64,000 nucleotides of DNA from Prolixibacteraceae bacterium (lineage in GTDB: Bacteria > Bacteroidota > Bacteroidia > Bacteroidales > Prolixibacteraceae): assembly GCA_021740385.1 (NCBI GenBank), contig JAIOZY010000012.1, forward strand, positions 20,837-84,836. The letters are read 5' to 3'. Shown one piece after another: positions 18,154 to 27,130 of the stretch; the first letter of the stretch is position 1; every line of letters begins with the position of its first letter. Position numbers and translations under genes: made by a program. The notes beneath the pieces were generated by a model, which saw only the letters and a program-made list of their open reading frames with translations, had not been told where the DNA came from and searched no databases.

Positions 18154-19536
18154 ATGAAAACATTATTCGATAAAATTTGGGATGCACACGTGGTAAAACA
18201 GGTTGAAGACGGCCCCGATGTACTGTACATCGACCGTCATTTTATTCACGAAGTAACCAGCCCGGTTGCATTCCTGGGATTAAAAAACAGGGGATTGAAA
18301 GTATTCAGGCCCGAACAAACAACGGCCACACCCGACCACAATGTACCAACAACCAACCAACACCTGACCATTGCCGACGAACTTTCGCGCAATCAGGTTG
18401 AAAAGCTCAAAACAAACTGCAAAGAACACGGGATTACTTTTCATGGCTTGGGTACCGAAGGGCATGGCGTTGTTCACATCATTGGCCCGGAACAAGGCTT
18501 GACACAACCCGGTATGACCATTGTTTGCGGCGACAGCCACACATCGACCCACGGTGCGTTTGGCGCTGTAGCCTTTGGCATTGGCACCAGCGAAGTTGAA
18601 ATGGTTTTGGCAAGCCAGTGCATCATGCAACCCAAACCCAAAAAAATGCGCATTACCATAAATGGCGAACTTAAACCCAACGTGATGGCCAAAGACATTA
18701 TACTCTATGTCATCGCTAAAATATCAACCAGCGGGGGTACCGGCCATTTTATCGAGTTTGCCGGTTCGGCAATACGCAGCCTGAGCATGGAAGGCCGAAT
18801 GACCGTTTGCAACATGAGCATTGAATGTGGTGCCCGGGGAGGAATGATTGCCCCCGATGAAAAAACATTTGAATACGTTAAGGGACGAGAATTTGCCCCT
18901 AAAGGTGAAGATTGGAACAAAGCACTTGCTGAGTGGAAAAAACTCAAAAGCGATGAAGGCGCTGCTTTCGATAAAGAATACACCTTTGATGCTGCCGATA
19001 TTGAACCCATGATAACCTACGGCACCAACCCGGGAATGGGTATCAAAATATCTAAAAATATTCCCGTTAGCGATGGTTTAATTGGAAACGACAAAGCAAG
19101 TTTTCAGAAATCGCTCAAATACATGGGCTTGTCCGAAGGCGAACCCATACTGGGAAAACCTGTCGACTATATTTTCCTTGGAAGCTGCACCAACGGCCGC
19201 ATTGAAGACTTCCGCACATTTGCCAACTACGTGAAAGGCAAAAAGAAAGCAGAAAATGTTGTGGCATGGCTGGTACCGGGTTCGGTAGCCGTTGAAAAAC
19301 AGGTGCGTGAAGAAGGCCTTGACAAAATACTTGAAGAGGCCGGTTTTGAACTTCGCCAACCGGGTTGTTCGGCCTGTCTGGCCATGAACCCCGATAAAGT
19401 ACCAGCTGGCAAGTATGCTGTTTCAACAACAAACAGAAACTTTGAAGGCCGCCAGGGACCGGGTGCACGCACCTTGCTGGCAAGCCCGCTGGTAGCAGCA
19501 GCATGCGCGGTTACAGGGATAGTATGCCTCCCCTAA
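18154..19536 (+). CDS. leuC: 3-isopropylmalate dehydratase, large subunit
   Basis: Aconitase-family subunit that with LeuD isomerises 2- to 3-isopropylmalate. It carries the [4Fe-4S] ligands in [14 protein letters not shown] and [11 protein letters not shown], with [13 protein letters not shown] and [12 protein letters not shown] as further hallmarks. At 460 residues it is of normal length. The final residues (CLP) and stop lie inside a C-rich intergenic repeat starting at 19527, so the natural 3' end has probably been altered by that element. A purine-rich GGGGGAGG (18140-18147) lies just upstream of the ATG, unusual in this window. It is 237 bases after leuA. Confidence 0.95.
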   Translation: MKTLFDKIWDAHVVKQVEDGPDVLYIDRHFIHEVTSPVAFLGLKNRGLKVFRPEQTTATPDHNVPTTNQHLTIADELSRNQVEKLKTNCKEHGITFHGLGTEGHGVVHIIGPEQGLTQPGMTIVCGDSHTSTHGAFGAVAFGIGTSEVEMVLASQCIMQPKPKKMRITINGELKPNVMAKDIILYVIAKISTSGGTGHFIEFAGSAIRSLSMEGRMTVCNMSIECGARGGMIAPDEKTFEYVKGREFAPKGEDWNKALAEWKKLKSDEGAAFDKEYTFDAADIEPMITYGTNPGMGIKISKNIPVSDGLIGNDKASFQKSLKYMGLSEGEPILGKPVDYIFLGSCTNGRIEDFRTFANYVKGKKKAENVVAWLVPGSVAVEKQVREEGLDKILEEAGFELRQPGCSACLAMNPDKVPAGKYAVSTTNRNFEGRQGPGARTLLASPLVAAACAVTGIVCLP

Positions 19537-19643
19537 CCTCCCGAATCGGGATAAACTCTCCAAAGGAGGGAAATAGTTCTACCAATTTTGGTAGGGTATT
19601 ATTAAAAATTAATAACATTCGCTCCTCCCGATAGTTTTCGGGA
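19527..19643. repeat. C-rich and TCCCGA palindromic repeats between leuC and leuD
   Basis: CCTCCCCTAACCTCCC starts inside the leuC stop region at 19527 and is answered by AAAGGAGGG at 19562-19570. TCCCGA-A-TCGGGA lies at 19539-19551 and TCCCGA-N6-TCGGGA at 19626-19643. CTACCAATTTTGGTAG near 19580 is another small hairpin. Similar elements recur elsewhere in this window, so they are probably dispersed non-coding repeats. Confidence 0.55.
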
Positions 19644-19694
19644 CTTCCCCTTGGGGAAGATGCCGAAGGGCAGATGGGGCTTAAAATTAAAATT

Positions 19695-20294
19695 ATGGCA
19701 ATCGATAAATTCATAAAAATTACATCAACGGCAGTACCACTGCCCATTGAAAATGTAGATACCGACCAGATCATACCTGCCCGCTTCTTAAAGGCAGTTG
19801 AACGTAAAGGCTTTGGCGACAACCTGTTCCGCGACTGGCGCTATACCAGCGGCAACAAACCAAACCCCGATTTCGTAATGAATAAACCCGAATATTCGGG
19901 GACAATACTCGCAGGCGGGAAAAATTTTGGAAGCGGATCGAGCCGCGAACACGCCGCATGGGCCATTTACGACGGGGGATTTAAAGTGGTGGTTTCAAGC
20001 TTTTTTGCCGATATTTTTAAAAACAATGCGTTAAATAACGGCTTGCTCCCGGTACAGGTATCGCCTGAATTTCTGGAAGAAATCTTCGAAACCATTGGCA
20101 AAGACCCAAAATCGACTTTTACTGTCGACCTTGTGAACCAAAAGTTCACCAACAATGTTACCGGTAACAGTTACGATTTTGAAATTAACCAATATAAAAA
20201 AGAGTGCCTGCTGAATGGATACGACGATATTGACTATCTCGTTGCCATGAAAGAGGAGATTGAGGCGTTTGAGAACCACCCCCCAACCCCCTAG
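19695..20294 (+). CDS. leuD: 3-isopropylmalate dehydratase, small subunit
   Basis: Swivel-domain partner of LeuC, 199 residues from the ATG at 19695 ([17 protein letters not shown]). Family motifs are [30 protein letters not shown] and [14 protein letters not shown] start at 19674 would add seven unconserved residues. The last residues (NHPPTP) are encoded by a C-run repeat that continues past the stop, so the original C-terminus has been replaced without harm to the catalytic core. It follows leuC by 158 bases of repeat-rich DNA. Confidence 0.95.
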   Translation: MAIDKFIKITSTAVPLPIENVDTDQIIPARFLKAVERKGFGDNLFRDWRYTSGNKPNPDFVMNKPEYSGTILAGGKNFGSGSSREHAAWAIYDGGFKVVVSSFFADIFKNNALNNGLLPVQVSPEFLEEIFETIGKDPKSTFTVDLVNQKFTNNVTGNSYDFEINQYKKECLLNGYDDIDYLVAMKEEIEAFENHPPTP

Positions 20295-20337
20295 TGCCTC
20301 CGCAGGGTCGCTTTGGTGCCTGCAGAAAGGGGGAATT
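20276..20337. repeat. C-run/G-run repeat at the 3' end of leuD
   Basis: CCCCC at 20287-20291 faces GGGGG at 20329-20333 with about 37 bases between, in the arrangement CCCCCAACCCCC ... AAAGGGGGAATT. The left arm overlaps the last codons and the stop of leuD. It resembles the C-rich element after leuC and a shorter one after the methyltransferase gene at 23497-23520. Confidence 0.55.
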
Positions 20338-20372
20338 CGGGAAAATTCAAGATTTAAATATGATTTGTAAAT

Positions 20373-20513
20373 ATGAACTTCAACTGGAATCCAATTCTTT
20401 ACAACAGCAAACACAATTTCGTATATAAATACGGAGAAGCCTGGATTGCTGATTACAGAAGAATTAGAGTAATCGCTGTAAAGAAAGAAGATATTTTTAA
20501 TACGAACAATTAG
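20373..20513 (+). pseudogene. Possible remnant of a class I methyltransferase gene
   Basis: A 46-residue frame between leuD and the next synthase. It starts FNWNPILYNSKHNFVYKYGE, which resembles the first 20 residues of small SAM-dependent methyltransferases that open with N-P-x-L-Y ... H-x-F-V ... Y-G-E. It then runs at once into ADYRRIRVIAVKK, which resembles the C-terminal strand of the same type of enzyme. The whole SAM-binding core would be missing, so an internal deletion is the simplest reading. The match is from memory and the fragment is short. Confidence 0.4.
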
Positions 20514-20584
20514 GAATTGATATTGGTTTATTCTTGAAAGAAAACTGCCAATGCTTTATTATTAAATGACTAATTATTTTTAAA

Positions 20585-22114
20585 ATGTCAACAGATAATC
20601 TGATAAGGATAATGGACACAACCCTGCGAGACGGGGAACAAACAACCGGGGTATCGTTTAACGATATGGAAAAACTCAGCATGGCACGTGTGCTGCTGGG
20701 CGAACTAAAGGTCGACCGCATAGAAATAGCTTCCGCCAGGGTTTCTGAAGGTGAATTCCAAGGCGTTAAACGCATCACAAAATGGGCAGGCGAAAACAAT
20801 TGCCTCGACAAGGTTGAAGTACTGGGGTTTGTCGATAACGGCACCTCGATTGACTGGATTGTTCAGGCCGGTGCAAAAGCTATGAACCTGTTAATGAAAG
20901 GTTCGTACAAACACGTTACCGAACAACTGAGACGTACCCCCGAAGAACACCTCGACGATGTAAAACGTAATATCAGGCTCGCGAAGGAAAAAGGATTAAC
21001 CGTTAACGTTTACCTTGAGGATTGGTCGAACGGGATGCGCAATTCGAAAGACTACGTTCATTTTATAATTAAAGGGCTGGCCAACGAACCCGTGAACCGC
21101 ATCATGCTGCCCGATACGCTGGGTATTCTCGATCCGGATGAAACCTACAATTTTTGCAAAGAAATAACCGGTTCATTCCCGGATCTAAAGTTCGATTTTC
21201 ACCCACATAACGATTATGATCTGGCCATAGCGAATGTATTTCAGGCAATTAAAGCAGGCATAACCTGTATACACACTACCATAAACGGGCTTGGCGAACG
21301 GGCCGGTAATGCACCGCTTTCGAGCGTAATAGCCACAATAAACGACCACCTGAAAATGAAAACCAATGTTGACGAAAGCAAACTCAACATGGTGAGCAAG
21401 CTGGTTGAATCGTTTTCAGGAATACGCATTCCAACAAACAAACCGCTTATTGGCGATTATGTTTTTACCCAATGCAGCGGTGTACATGCCGATGGCGACT
21501 CGAAAAACAACCTCTATTACAACGACCTGCTTCCCGAACGGTTTGGCCGGCAACGAAAGTATGCGCTTGGCAAAACATCGGGTAAAGCAAATATTAAAAG
21601 GAACCTGGAAGATATCGGGATCAACCTCGATGCAGAATCGCTGAAAAAAGTAACCGAAAAAGTAATTGAGCTATCCGACAAAAAAAATACCGTAAGTGCC
21701 GAGGATTTGCCCTACATTGTATCGGATGTACTGCGCAACCAAGCGCTCACGCAAAACATCAACATCCGCAACTACAGCATTTCCCTTGCTTACGGGTTAA
21801 AACCAGTAGCCTCGGTTGCCATAAAAATTAACGATAAAACGCATGAAGATACGGCCCCCGGCGATGGCCAGTACGATGCGTTTATGAACGCGGTTAAGAA
21901 AATATATAAACGACTTAAAAAACCGCTGCCAGTACTTATCGATTACTCGGTAACCATTCCGCCCGGGGGAAAAACCGATGCGTTTGTCGAAACGGTCATC
22001 ACCTGGAAGGGAGAGAACGAGTTCCGTACACGCGGTCTCGATTCGGACCAAACCACGGCAGCCATTAAAGCAACCATGAAAATGCTGAACATTATTGATC
22101 AAAAAATACAATAA
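20585..22114 (+). CDS. 2-isopropylmalate synthase paralog, likely (R)-citramalate synthase
   Basis: A second LeuA-family enzyme, 509 residues. The barrel opens [19 protein letters not shown], with the metal motif DFHPHNDYDLAIANV and NGLGERAGNAPLSS. A C-terminal LeuA regulatory domain (about residues 380-505; GDGQYDAFMNAVKKI) suggests feedback control. In Bacteroidota leu clusters this paralog is commonly thought to make citramalate from pyruvate and acetyl-CoA, a threonine-independent entry to isoleucine; the LeuC/LeuD/LeuB enzymes act on citramalate intermediates too, which explains its place here. Substrate choice cannot be read from the sequence alone. It is followed by a toxin-antitoxin pair rather than by leuB. 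Confidence 0.85.
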   Translation: MSTDNLIRIMDTTLRDGEQTTGVSFNDMEKLSMARVLLGELKVDRIEIASARVSEGEFQGVKRITKWAGENNCLDKVEVLGFVDNGTSIDWIVQAGAKAMNLLMKGSYKHVTEQLRRTPEEHLDDVKRNIRLAKEKGLTVNVYLEDWSNGMRNSKDYVHFIIKGLANEPVNRIMLPDTLGILDPDETYNFCKEITGSFPDLKFDFHPHNDYDLAIANVFQAIKAGITCIHTTINGLGERAGNAPLSSVIATINDHLKMKTNVDESKLNMVSKLVESFSGIRIPTNKPLIGDYVFTQCSGVHADGDSKNNLYYNDLLPERFGRQRKYALGKTSGKANIKRNLEDIGINLDAESLKKVTEKVIELSDKKNTVSAEDLPYIVSDVLRNQALTQNINIRNYSISLAYGLKPVASVAIKINDKTHEDTAPGDGQYDAFMNAVKKIYKRLKKPLPVLIDYSVTIPPGGKTDAFVETVITWKGENEFRTRGLDSDQTTAAIKATMKMLNIIDQKIQ

Positions 22115-22157
22115 GAAGAAAAGTCAATATTCATTAGTCATTTGAGAGCGAATTAAT

Positions 22158-22165
22158 TATTTTTG
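22158..22165 (+). promoter_or_regulatory. Putative promoter -7 box of the toxin-antitoxin pair
   Basis: TATTTTTG is an exact TAnnTTTG match ending 16 bases before the antitoxin ATG. A clear TTTG at the usual -33 spacing is not seen. It would give the module its own promoter inside the leu cluster. Confidence 0.45.
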
Positions 22166-22181
22166 AATAAATGTTTGAAAC

Positions 22182-22397
22182 ATGAAAGCATTGGAATTTA
22201 AATCAAAAGTTAAGGACAATCAGATATTGATACCAAGCAATATTCAACCTGAATTGAAATCCCCAAAAGATAATATCAGAGTTATTGTACTTTTTGAAGA
22301 TTCTGACATTTACGATGACTCTTTTTTTCAACAAACTACACAAGATCATTTTTTAGATGGTTACTCTGACTCGGATTCAATTTATGATAATTACTGA
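22182..22397 (+). CDS. Antitoxin of a MazF/PemK-type toxin-antitoxin pair
   Basis: A 71-residue acidic protein that begins MKALEFKSKVKDNQILIPSN, an AbrB/SpoVT-like swapped-hairpin start with the I-x-I-P element, which should bind DNA and repress its own promoter. The acidic C-terminus (QDHFLDGYSDSDSIYDNY) would wrap around and neutralise the toxin. The stop codon is 2 bases before the toxin ATG, typical of such pairs. The gene is visibly richer in A+T than leuA2 before it, which suggests acquisition. The antitoxin role is inferred from size, layout and partner. Confidence 0.8.
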   Translation: MKALEFKSKVKDNQILIPSNIQPELKSPKDNIRVIVLFEDSDIYDDSFFQQTTQDHFLDGYSDSDSIYDNY

Positions 22398-22399
22398 CT

Positions 22400-22723
22400 A
22401 TGGGTAGCTTAAGTTTTGGAGATATCGTTTTGTTAAAATTTCCCTTTACCGATGATAAAACATTTAAAAGGAGACCGGCTCTTGTAATTAATGACTTAAA
22501 CGATGGCGATGTAATAGTATGCAGAATTACAAGTCAATTCTACGAAACAAATTTTGATGTTGTAATTGAAAAGTGGGAAGAATCGGGATTAAAATTACCA
22601 TCAGTTATCCGTGTACATAAACTGGCAACATTAGATAAAGAAATAGTTGAATTGGTTTTAGGAAAAGTTGATGTTTCAATTAAGGAAAAAATTAAAGGGA
22701 TTATCACAAAACTAGCAGATTAG
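22400..22723 (+). CDS. MazF/PemK-family mRNA interferase toxin
   Basis: A 107-residue protein with the MazF fold signature: GDIVLLKFPFTDDKTFKRRPALVIND (residues about 7-32; first strands with R-P-A-L-V-I), CRITSQF, and the C-terminal RVHKLATLDKEIV, where the conserved basic and Thr residues of the catalytic groove lie. Family members cleave single-stranded RNA at short motifs; the target sequence cannot be predicted. It is paired with the antitoxin two bases upstream and sits between the LeuA paralog and leuB, where it is not normally expected. Length is normal and the gene appears intact. Confidence 0.85.
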   Translation: MGSLSFGDIVLLKFPFTDDKTFKRRPALVINDLNDGDVIVCRITSQFYETNFDVVIEKWEESGLKLPSVIRVHKLATLDKEIVELVLGKVDVSIKEKIKGIITKLAD

Positions 22724-22777
22724 AAAAAACTTAAATATATTTTACTCTCCGAAAAAAAGGATCAGATTCAGAAAACC

Positions 22778-23491
22778 ATGGCTACAACAAAATCAACCGT
22801 TGAAGAAATTCGAACAAAATTCGATCGGCTGGCACATCGCTATACCAACCTGGAGAAAGGTCAGGACACGGCATTGGATTCCCCGCTTTCACTCGAGTTG
22901 ATCAGCCAGGCTGCTGCAGCCTATAATCCAAATGCAAAAGCTTTACTTGACATTGGTTGTGGCGGTGGAAATTACATTGTAAAAGTCACCTCCCGGCTGC
23001 CCGATGTGAATGTATGGTTGTCCGACCTGAGCCAAAACATGCTGGATGTTGCTGCTGAACGTGTTCAGAAGATAATTAGCGGTAATGTTACCAAAATGCA
23101 GGGAGATTTTCGGGATATTGATTTCGGAACGGAGCAATACGATATCATTACAGCGGCTACTACCCTGCACCACTTACGCTCAGAACCCGAATGGGAACTG
23201 GTTTTTTTCAAACTCTACAAAGCCTTAAAACCCGGCGGCTCATTCTGGATCAGTGATGTAATCATTCATGAGCACCCCGAAATTGATCGGTTAATGCGCC
23301 AGGGATGGTTCAACTGGATTGAAGCTACCCAGGGAGCCGAAAAACGGGTATGGGCTAAAGAACAGTACGAGAAGGAAGATACGCCGCAAACGCTAAATTT
23401 TCAATTGAACCTGATGAAAAAAGCAGGTTTCAAAGAAACAGTGGTTTTGCACAAACATCTTAACTTTGCAGCCTTTGGTGGAATAAAATAG
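22778..23491 (+). CDS. Class I SAM-dependent methyltransferase
   Basis: A cytosolic protein of 237 residues with the Rossmann motif I LLDIGCGGGNYIV (about residues 53-65), the acidic end of strand 2 in VWLSDLSQNML and motif IV-like DIITAATTLHHL. The pattern is of the UbiE/Methyltransf_25 type. Substrate is unknown. It lies 54 bases after the toxin gene and before a repeat-rich gap and leuB, so it may have been acquired along with the toxin-antitoxin pair; it has no evident role in leucine synthesis. Confidence 0.85.
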   Translation: MATTKSTVEEIRTKFDRLAHRYTNLEKGQDTALDSPLSLELISQAAAAYNPNAKALLDIGCGGGNYIVKVTSRLPDVNVWLSDLSQNMLDVAAERVQKIISGNVTKMQGDFRDIDFGTEQYDIITAATTLHHLRSEPEWELVFFKLYKALKPGGSFWISDVIIHEHPEIDRLMRQGWFNWIEATQGAEKRVWAKEQYEKEDTPQTLNFQLNLMKKAGFKETVVLHKHLNFAAFGGIK

Positions 23492-23666
23492 AAAAGCCCC
23501 CTCTAACGCCCCCAAATGGGAAGATAAAGAAGTGATTATAAAAACAGGTTATATCTGTTATTGAAAAAAGGGAAAACCAAAAAAATATAATTTGTCACCG
23601 AAGTATCCGGGGTGGAATTAGCTTTTCCCTCCATTCCCGATTAATAGGGATGAAAGAATGCGGGAA

Positions 23667-23750
23667 CTTGAAACTTGAAACTTGAAACTTGAAACTTGAA
23701 ACTTGAAACTTGGAACTTGGAATCTGGAACTTGGAATCTGGAACTTGAAA
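23667..23750. repeat. Tandem heptamer array (12 units) before leuB
   Basis: Twelve contiguous 7-base units: six CTTGAAA, then CTTGGAA, CTTGGAA, TCTGGAA, CTTGGAA, TCTGGAA and a final CTTGAAA. The array ends 14 bases before the leuB ATG. Perfect copies on the left and diverged ones on the right suggest growth by slippage at the left. The preceding bases (23635-23650) carry a TCCCGATTAATAGGGA palindrome. Confidence 0.9.
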
Positions 23751-23764
23751 TTTTATAATATATT

Positions 23765-24838
23765 ATGGGAAAAACATTGAACATAGCCGTACTGGCCGGC
23801 GACGGAATAGGGCCTGAAATTATTGATCAGGCGCTGAAAGTAACCAAAGCAGTTTGTAACAAATTCGGTCACCAACTCAAGTACAAACACGCCATTACCG
23901 GGGCAAGCGCCATCGATCGGGTTGGCGATCCCTACCCGCCCGAAACACATCAGTTGTGCATGGAATCGGATGCAGTGCTTTTTGGTGCCATTGGCGACCC
24001 CAAATTCGACCACGATCCTACGGCAAAAGTTCGTCCTGAACAGGGATTGTTGCGAATGCGTAAACAACTGGGGCTTTACGCCAACATCAGGCCGGTTGAA
24101 ACATTTGAATCGCTGCTTCACAAATCACCGTTACGCCGCGAATTAGTCGAAGGTGCCAATTTCATGTGCATCCGCGAACTTACCGGTGGCATCTATTTTG
24201 GCGAAAAAGGAAGAAAAGATGACGGAAACACTGCTTTCGACAATTGCGAATACACCCGTCCCGAGATTGAACGCATCCTGAAGCTGGGTTTTGAATATGC
24301 CATGAAACGGAATAAAAAACTAACCATCGTTGATAAGGCCAACGTGTTGGAAACATCGCGCCTTTGGAGGCAAATCGGGCAGGAAATGGCCAAAATGTAC
24401 CCCAAGGTTGAAACGGAATACATGTTTGTCGACAATGCCGCCATGCGCATCATCCAGTGGCCCAAAAGCTTCGATGTGATGGTGACCGAAAACATGTTTG
24501 GCGATATCCTTTCCGATGAAGCATCGGTAATAACCGGTTCATTGGGGTTGTTGCCCTCTGCGTCAATTGGTCTGCACACAAGTGTTTTCGAACCCATTCA
24601 CGGTTCGTACCCGCAGGCTGCCGGGAAAGACATTGCCAACCCGGTTGCCACGGTACTTTCGGCAGCTATGATGTTTGAATATGTTTTTAACTTGATGGAA
24701 GAAGGGGCACTGATCCGCGAAGCGGTAGATGCTTCCCTCAATGAAGGAATAGTAACCGAAGACATTGCCGGTGATGGTAAAGCATATAAAACATCGGAAG
24801 TTGGCGACTGGCTGGCCGGCTACATCTCAAAAAAATAA
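23765..24838 (+). CDS. leuB: 3-isopropylmalate dehydrogenase
   Basis: NAD-dependent oxidative decarboxylation of 3-isopropylmalate to the ketoacid precursor of leucine. It has the dinucleotide-binding start [14 protein letters not shown], substrate Arg residues in [16 protein letters not shown], and the metal/substrate motif [20 protein letters not shown] with [15 protein letters not shown]. The length of 357 residues is normal. In many Bacteroidota it directly follows the LeuA paralog; here it is separated by about 1.65 kb containing a toxin-antitoxin pair, a methyltransferase and a repeat array whose edge lies 14 bases upstream. It may therefore have its own promoter or depend on read-through. 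Confidence 0.96.
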   Translation: MGKTLNIAVLAGDGIGPEIIDQALKVTKAVCNKFGHQLKYKHAITGASAIDRVGDPYPPETHQLCMESDAVLFGAIGDPKFDHDPTAKVRPEQGLLRMRKQLGLYANIRPVETFESLLHKSPLRRELVEGANFMCIRELTGGIYFGEKGRKDDGNTAFDNCEYTRPEIERILKLGFEYAMKRNKKLTIVDKANVLETSRLWRQIGQEMAKMYPKVETEYMFVDNAAMRIIQWPKSFDVMVTENMFGDILSDEASVITGSLGLLPSASIGLHTSVFEPIHGSYPQAAGKDIANPVATVLSAAMMFEYVFNLMEEGALIREAVDASLNEGIVTEDIAGDGKAYKTSEVGDWLAGYISKK

Positions 24839-24857
24839 TTATTTTACTTGCAAACAC

Positions 24858-24887
24858 AACCCGGGGCATTTGTTTCGGGTTTTGTTT
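24858..24887 (+). terminator. Possible terminator after leuB
   Basis: AACCCG (24858-24863) pairs with CGGGTT (24876-24881) across a 12-base loop and is followed by TTGTTTTTG, 20 bases after the leuB stop. The stem is short, so it would be a weak intrinsic terminator closing the leucine cluster. Confidence 0.45.
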
Positions 24888-25066
24888 TTGCAATCGAGCC
24901 TTTCGAACAATCAGTTTTGTTAATTGAACCTACCTTTACTTTCAAAATGAAGCCGTTTACTAAAAAAAGACGAACATTCATAAAAAAATTTTGCCTGTTT
25001 GTAAAAAATACTCGATTTTCACAAAGCTTTTAAAACGGGTATTTACATTATATAAAAAGAAACACA

Positions 25067-26386
25067 ATGCAGCAGGAAGGGTTCTTAAAAAACAAACTTA
25101 ATCAGACCAAAGACATGGTGTTGAGCCGTGTACTTATAGTAATACTGTTTGTGATGACTTTTGGCATCACATTTTCGTTATTGCGAATAACACAAACCGG
25201 TTTCAGGATTAATTATGCAATACAGATATTCCTGGCAATGGTTATGGTTTTTCTGTATGTGTTCAGGAACAGGCTGGCAACAAAAACAAAAGGCCTGATT
25301 TTCGTAACCAGCTTATACCTTCTGGCTTTAAGCGGAATCCTTTCTTTTGGGCTATATGCATTTGGTTGGGCTTACTTTATTCCGGCTGCTGCTATTGCTT
25401 TTCTCTATTTTAATAAACAGACCGCCTGGCTCATGTCTGTTGGAAGCCTGGCCACGTTGCTCATTATCGGGTTTTTGTTTAACCGGGGAATACTGAATTT
25501 TAACCCTGAAAACAACAACTACATGCAATCTCCCGCCCAGTGGCTGAACATGATCATAACCGTAACATTAATCGCACTGGTAATTACCATGTTCTGGAAC
25601 AACATTTTCGGGCTGCTTACCAACACGTTTACCCATATCAACTACCAGCAGGAAGACATGAAAAAACTGAACAAGGAACTGATTGAGGCACGCGACAAAG
25701 CCCTTGAATCGGACAGGCTGAAATCATCGTTTCTGGCCAACATCAGTCATGAAATACGCACACCGCTAAACATCATTATCGGGTACAGCGACATGCTCGC
25801 GCAAACAGAAAACACTCGGGAAAGACATGAATTCCATAAGGTTATTAAAGACAACAGCAATGTTATGCTCAAAATGGTGAACGACATTGTCGATTTCTCG
25901 AAAATTGAAACCAAAAACCTTTCACTGAACAAAACAACGTTTAATTGTGCCGAAGTTATTGAAACGGTCATCAAAGATTTAAAATTACGGATACCGAACG
26001 AGGTAAATCTTGAAGTTGAAACGCACGACCTTACAATCGAAACAGACAAAGACAGGTTTTTTCAAATTGCCTATAACCTGGCTGATAATGCACTGAAATT
26101 TACCCCTTCCGGAGAAGTTAAAATACAACTCAGCCAAAACAGCGACAAAATCCATCTCAAGGTTACCGACTCGGGGATTGGCATACCGGCTACTGAACAT
26201 GAAAAGATTTTCGACCGCTTTTACAAAGTCGATCAGTTTACCCAGGGTGCCGGCCTTGGCTTATGCCTTGGCAAATCGATAGCCAACCTGATGGGGGGTG
26301 ATATTGTAATGGAATCGGCCCCGGGAAAAGGCTCGGTTTTCGAATTTTTTGTTCCCGCTACAAACAACAATATGGCTAAAAATTGA
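25067..26386 (+). CDS. Membrane sensor histidine kinase
   Basis: A 439-residue sensor. Five to six hydrophobic segments fill residues about 20-180, followed by a helical linker (EDMKKLNKELIEARDKALE), the HisKA dimerisation helix SFLANISHEIRTPLNIIIGY with phospho-acceptor His228, and an ATPase domain with N-box NLADNALKF, G1 DSGIGIP, and GLGLCLGKSIANLMGG. No receiver or PAS domain is seen, so the membrane part itself probably senses. No response regulator is encoded beside it in the same direction. Its 3' end overlaps by 11 bases the end of a convergent LytTR regulator gene, but a kinase of this class would not normally pair with a LytTR regulator that already has its own LytS-type kinase. Confidence 0.9.
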   Translation: MQQEGFLKNKLNQTKDMVLSRVLIVILFVMTFGITFSLLRITQTGFRINYAIQIFLAMVMVFLYVFRNRLATKTKGLIFVTSLYLLALSGILSFGLYAFGWAYFIPAAAIAFLYFNKQTAWLMSVGSLATLLIIGFLFNRGILNFNPENNNYMQSPAQWLNMIITVTLIALVITMFWNNIFGLLTNTFTHINYQQEDMKKLNKELIEARDKALESDRLKSSFLANISHEIRTPLNIIIGYSDMLAQTENTRERHEFHKVIKDNSNVMLKMVNDIVDFSKIETKNLSLNKTTFNCAEVIETVIKDLKLRIPNEVNLEVETHDLTIETDKDRFFQIAYNLADNALKFTPSGEVKIQLSQNSDKIHLKVTDSGIGIPATEHEKIFDRFYKVDQFTQGAGLGLCLGKSIANLMGGDIVMESAPGKGSVFEFFVPATNNNMAKN

Positions 26387-27128
26387 GCACGCCTTTTAGG
26401 TTTTTGTAACCGGTTTTGCTCACTTTCAGCTTTGTATGGTCGTTCTTCAAAATTACAATGTGCGATTCTTTTTCGTATTGTTGAATTTCGGCAATTTCTT
26501 CAACCTTAACTATGTATGAGCGATGAATACGTATAAATTCGGAAGGGTTCAGGTGGTTTTCAAAAAACTTCATGGTTTTTTGCTTAATAAAACGCCTTTC
26601 TTTCGTATATATCATCACATAATCGTCGAGTGATTCGAAATAACGGATTTGCTGCACCGGAATAATGTGTATTTTGCTTTTGTCTTTCACCACAACCCGT
26701 TCTATATAATCGGTTTCGGGGGCTTCGGTAAGTTTATCAATGGGCGCATCACCCCCTTTGTTGCCTTTTATTTTTTCAATGGCCCTGTCGAGTGCAACAA
26801 AAAGCCTGTCCTTCGGAAAAGGTTTTAACAAATAATCGATGGCATGTTGCTCAAAAGCTTTAATGGCAAACTGGTTATAGGCCGTGGTAAAAATAATCTC
26901 GGGCCGGTATTCCAACAATTCAAGCATTTCAAAACCGGTTAGCTTTGGCATTTGAACATCGAGAAAAACAAGGTCGGGTTTCATATCGTTTATGGCCTTC
27001 AAGCCGTCGAAACCGTTTTCACACTCCTGTATAACCTCAACCTGTTCGTTATCTTTCAAATAGCTTCGAAGCAAATTGCGGGCCATCAGTTCATCATCAA
27101 TAATTATTGCCCTGATCTTTTCACTCAT
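26376..27128 (-). CDS. LytTR-family response regulator
   Basis: A 250-residue two-component regulator. The receiver domain (residues 1-125) has DDELMARNLLRSYL, the phospho-acceptor Asp in PDLVFLDVQMP and the conserved Lys in DYLLKPFPKDRL. A linker leads to the LytTR DNA-binding domain (about 145-245) with HIIPVQQIRYFESLDDYV and FIRIHRSYIV. Its own kinase gene ends 2 bases before its start, so the pair is co-transcribed. LytTR regulators bind two spaced repeats upstream of targets; the targets here are unknown, though the LiaF-like gene at the head of the operon suggests an envelope-stress link. Confidence 0.93.
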   Translation of the reverse strand: MSEKIRAIIIDDELMARNLLRSYLKDNEQVEVIQECENGFDGLKAINDMKPDLVFLDVQMPKLTGFEMLELLEYRPEIIFTTAYNQFAIKAFEQHAIDYLLKPFPKDRLFVALDRAIEKIKGNKGGDAPIDKLTEAPETDYIERVVVKDKSKIHIIPVQQIRYFESLDDYVMIYTKERRFIKQKTMKFFENHLNPSEFIRIHRSYIVKVEEIAEIQQYEKESHIVILKNDHTKLKVSKTGYKNLKGVLNF

Positions 27129-27130
27129 AA

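Noticed and set aside
22182..23491. Phage or genomic island in the leu cluster
   Set aside because: Only a toxin-antitoxin pair and a methyltransferase are present; no integrase, attachment repeats or transposase can be seen.
23667..23750. Possible CRISPR array
   Set aside because: The 7-base units are contiguous with no spacers and no cas genes are present, so it is a simple tandem repeat.
24848..25033. A 61-codon frame between leuB and the histidine kinase gene
   Set aside because: Overlaps the terminator hairpin after leuB, starts with a non-ATG codon, is low in complexity and resembles no protein.
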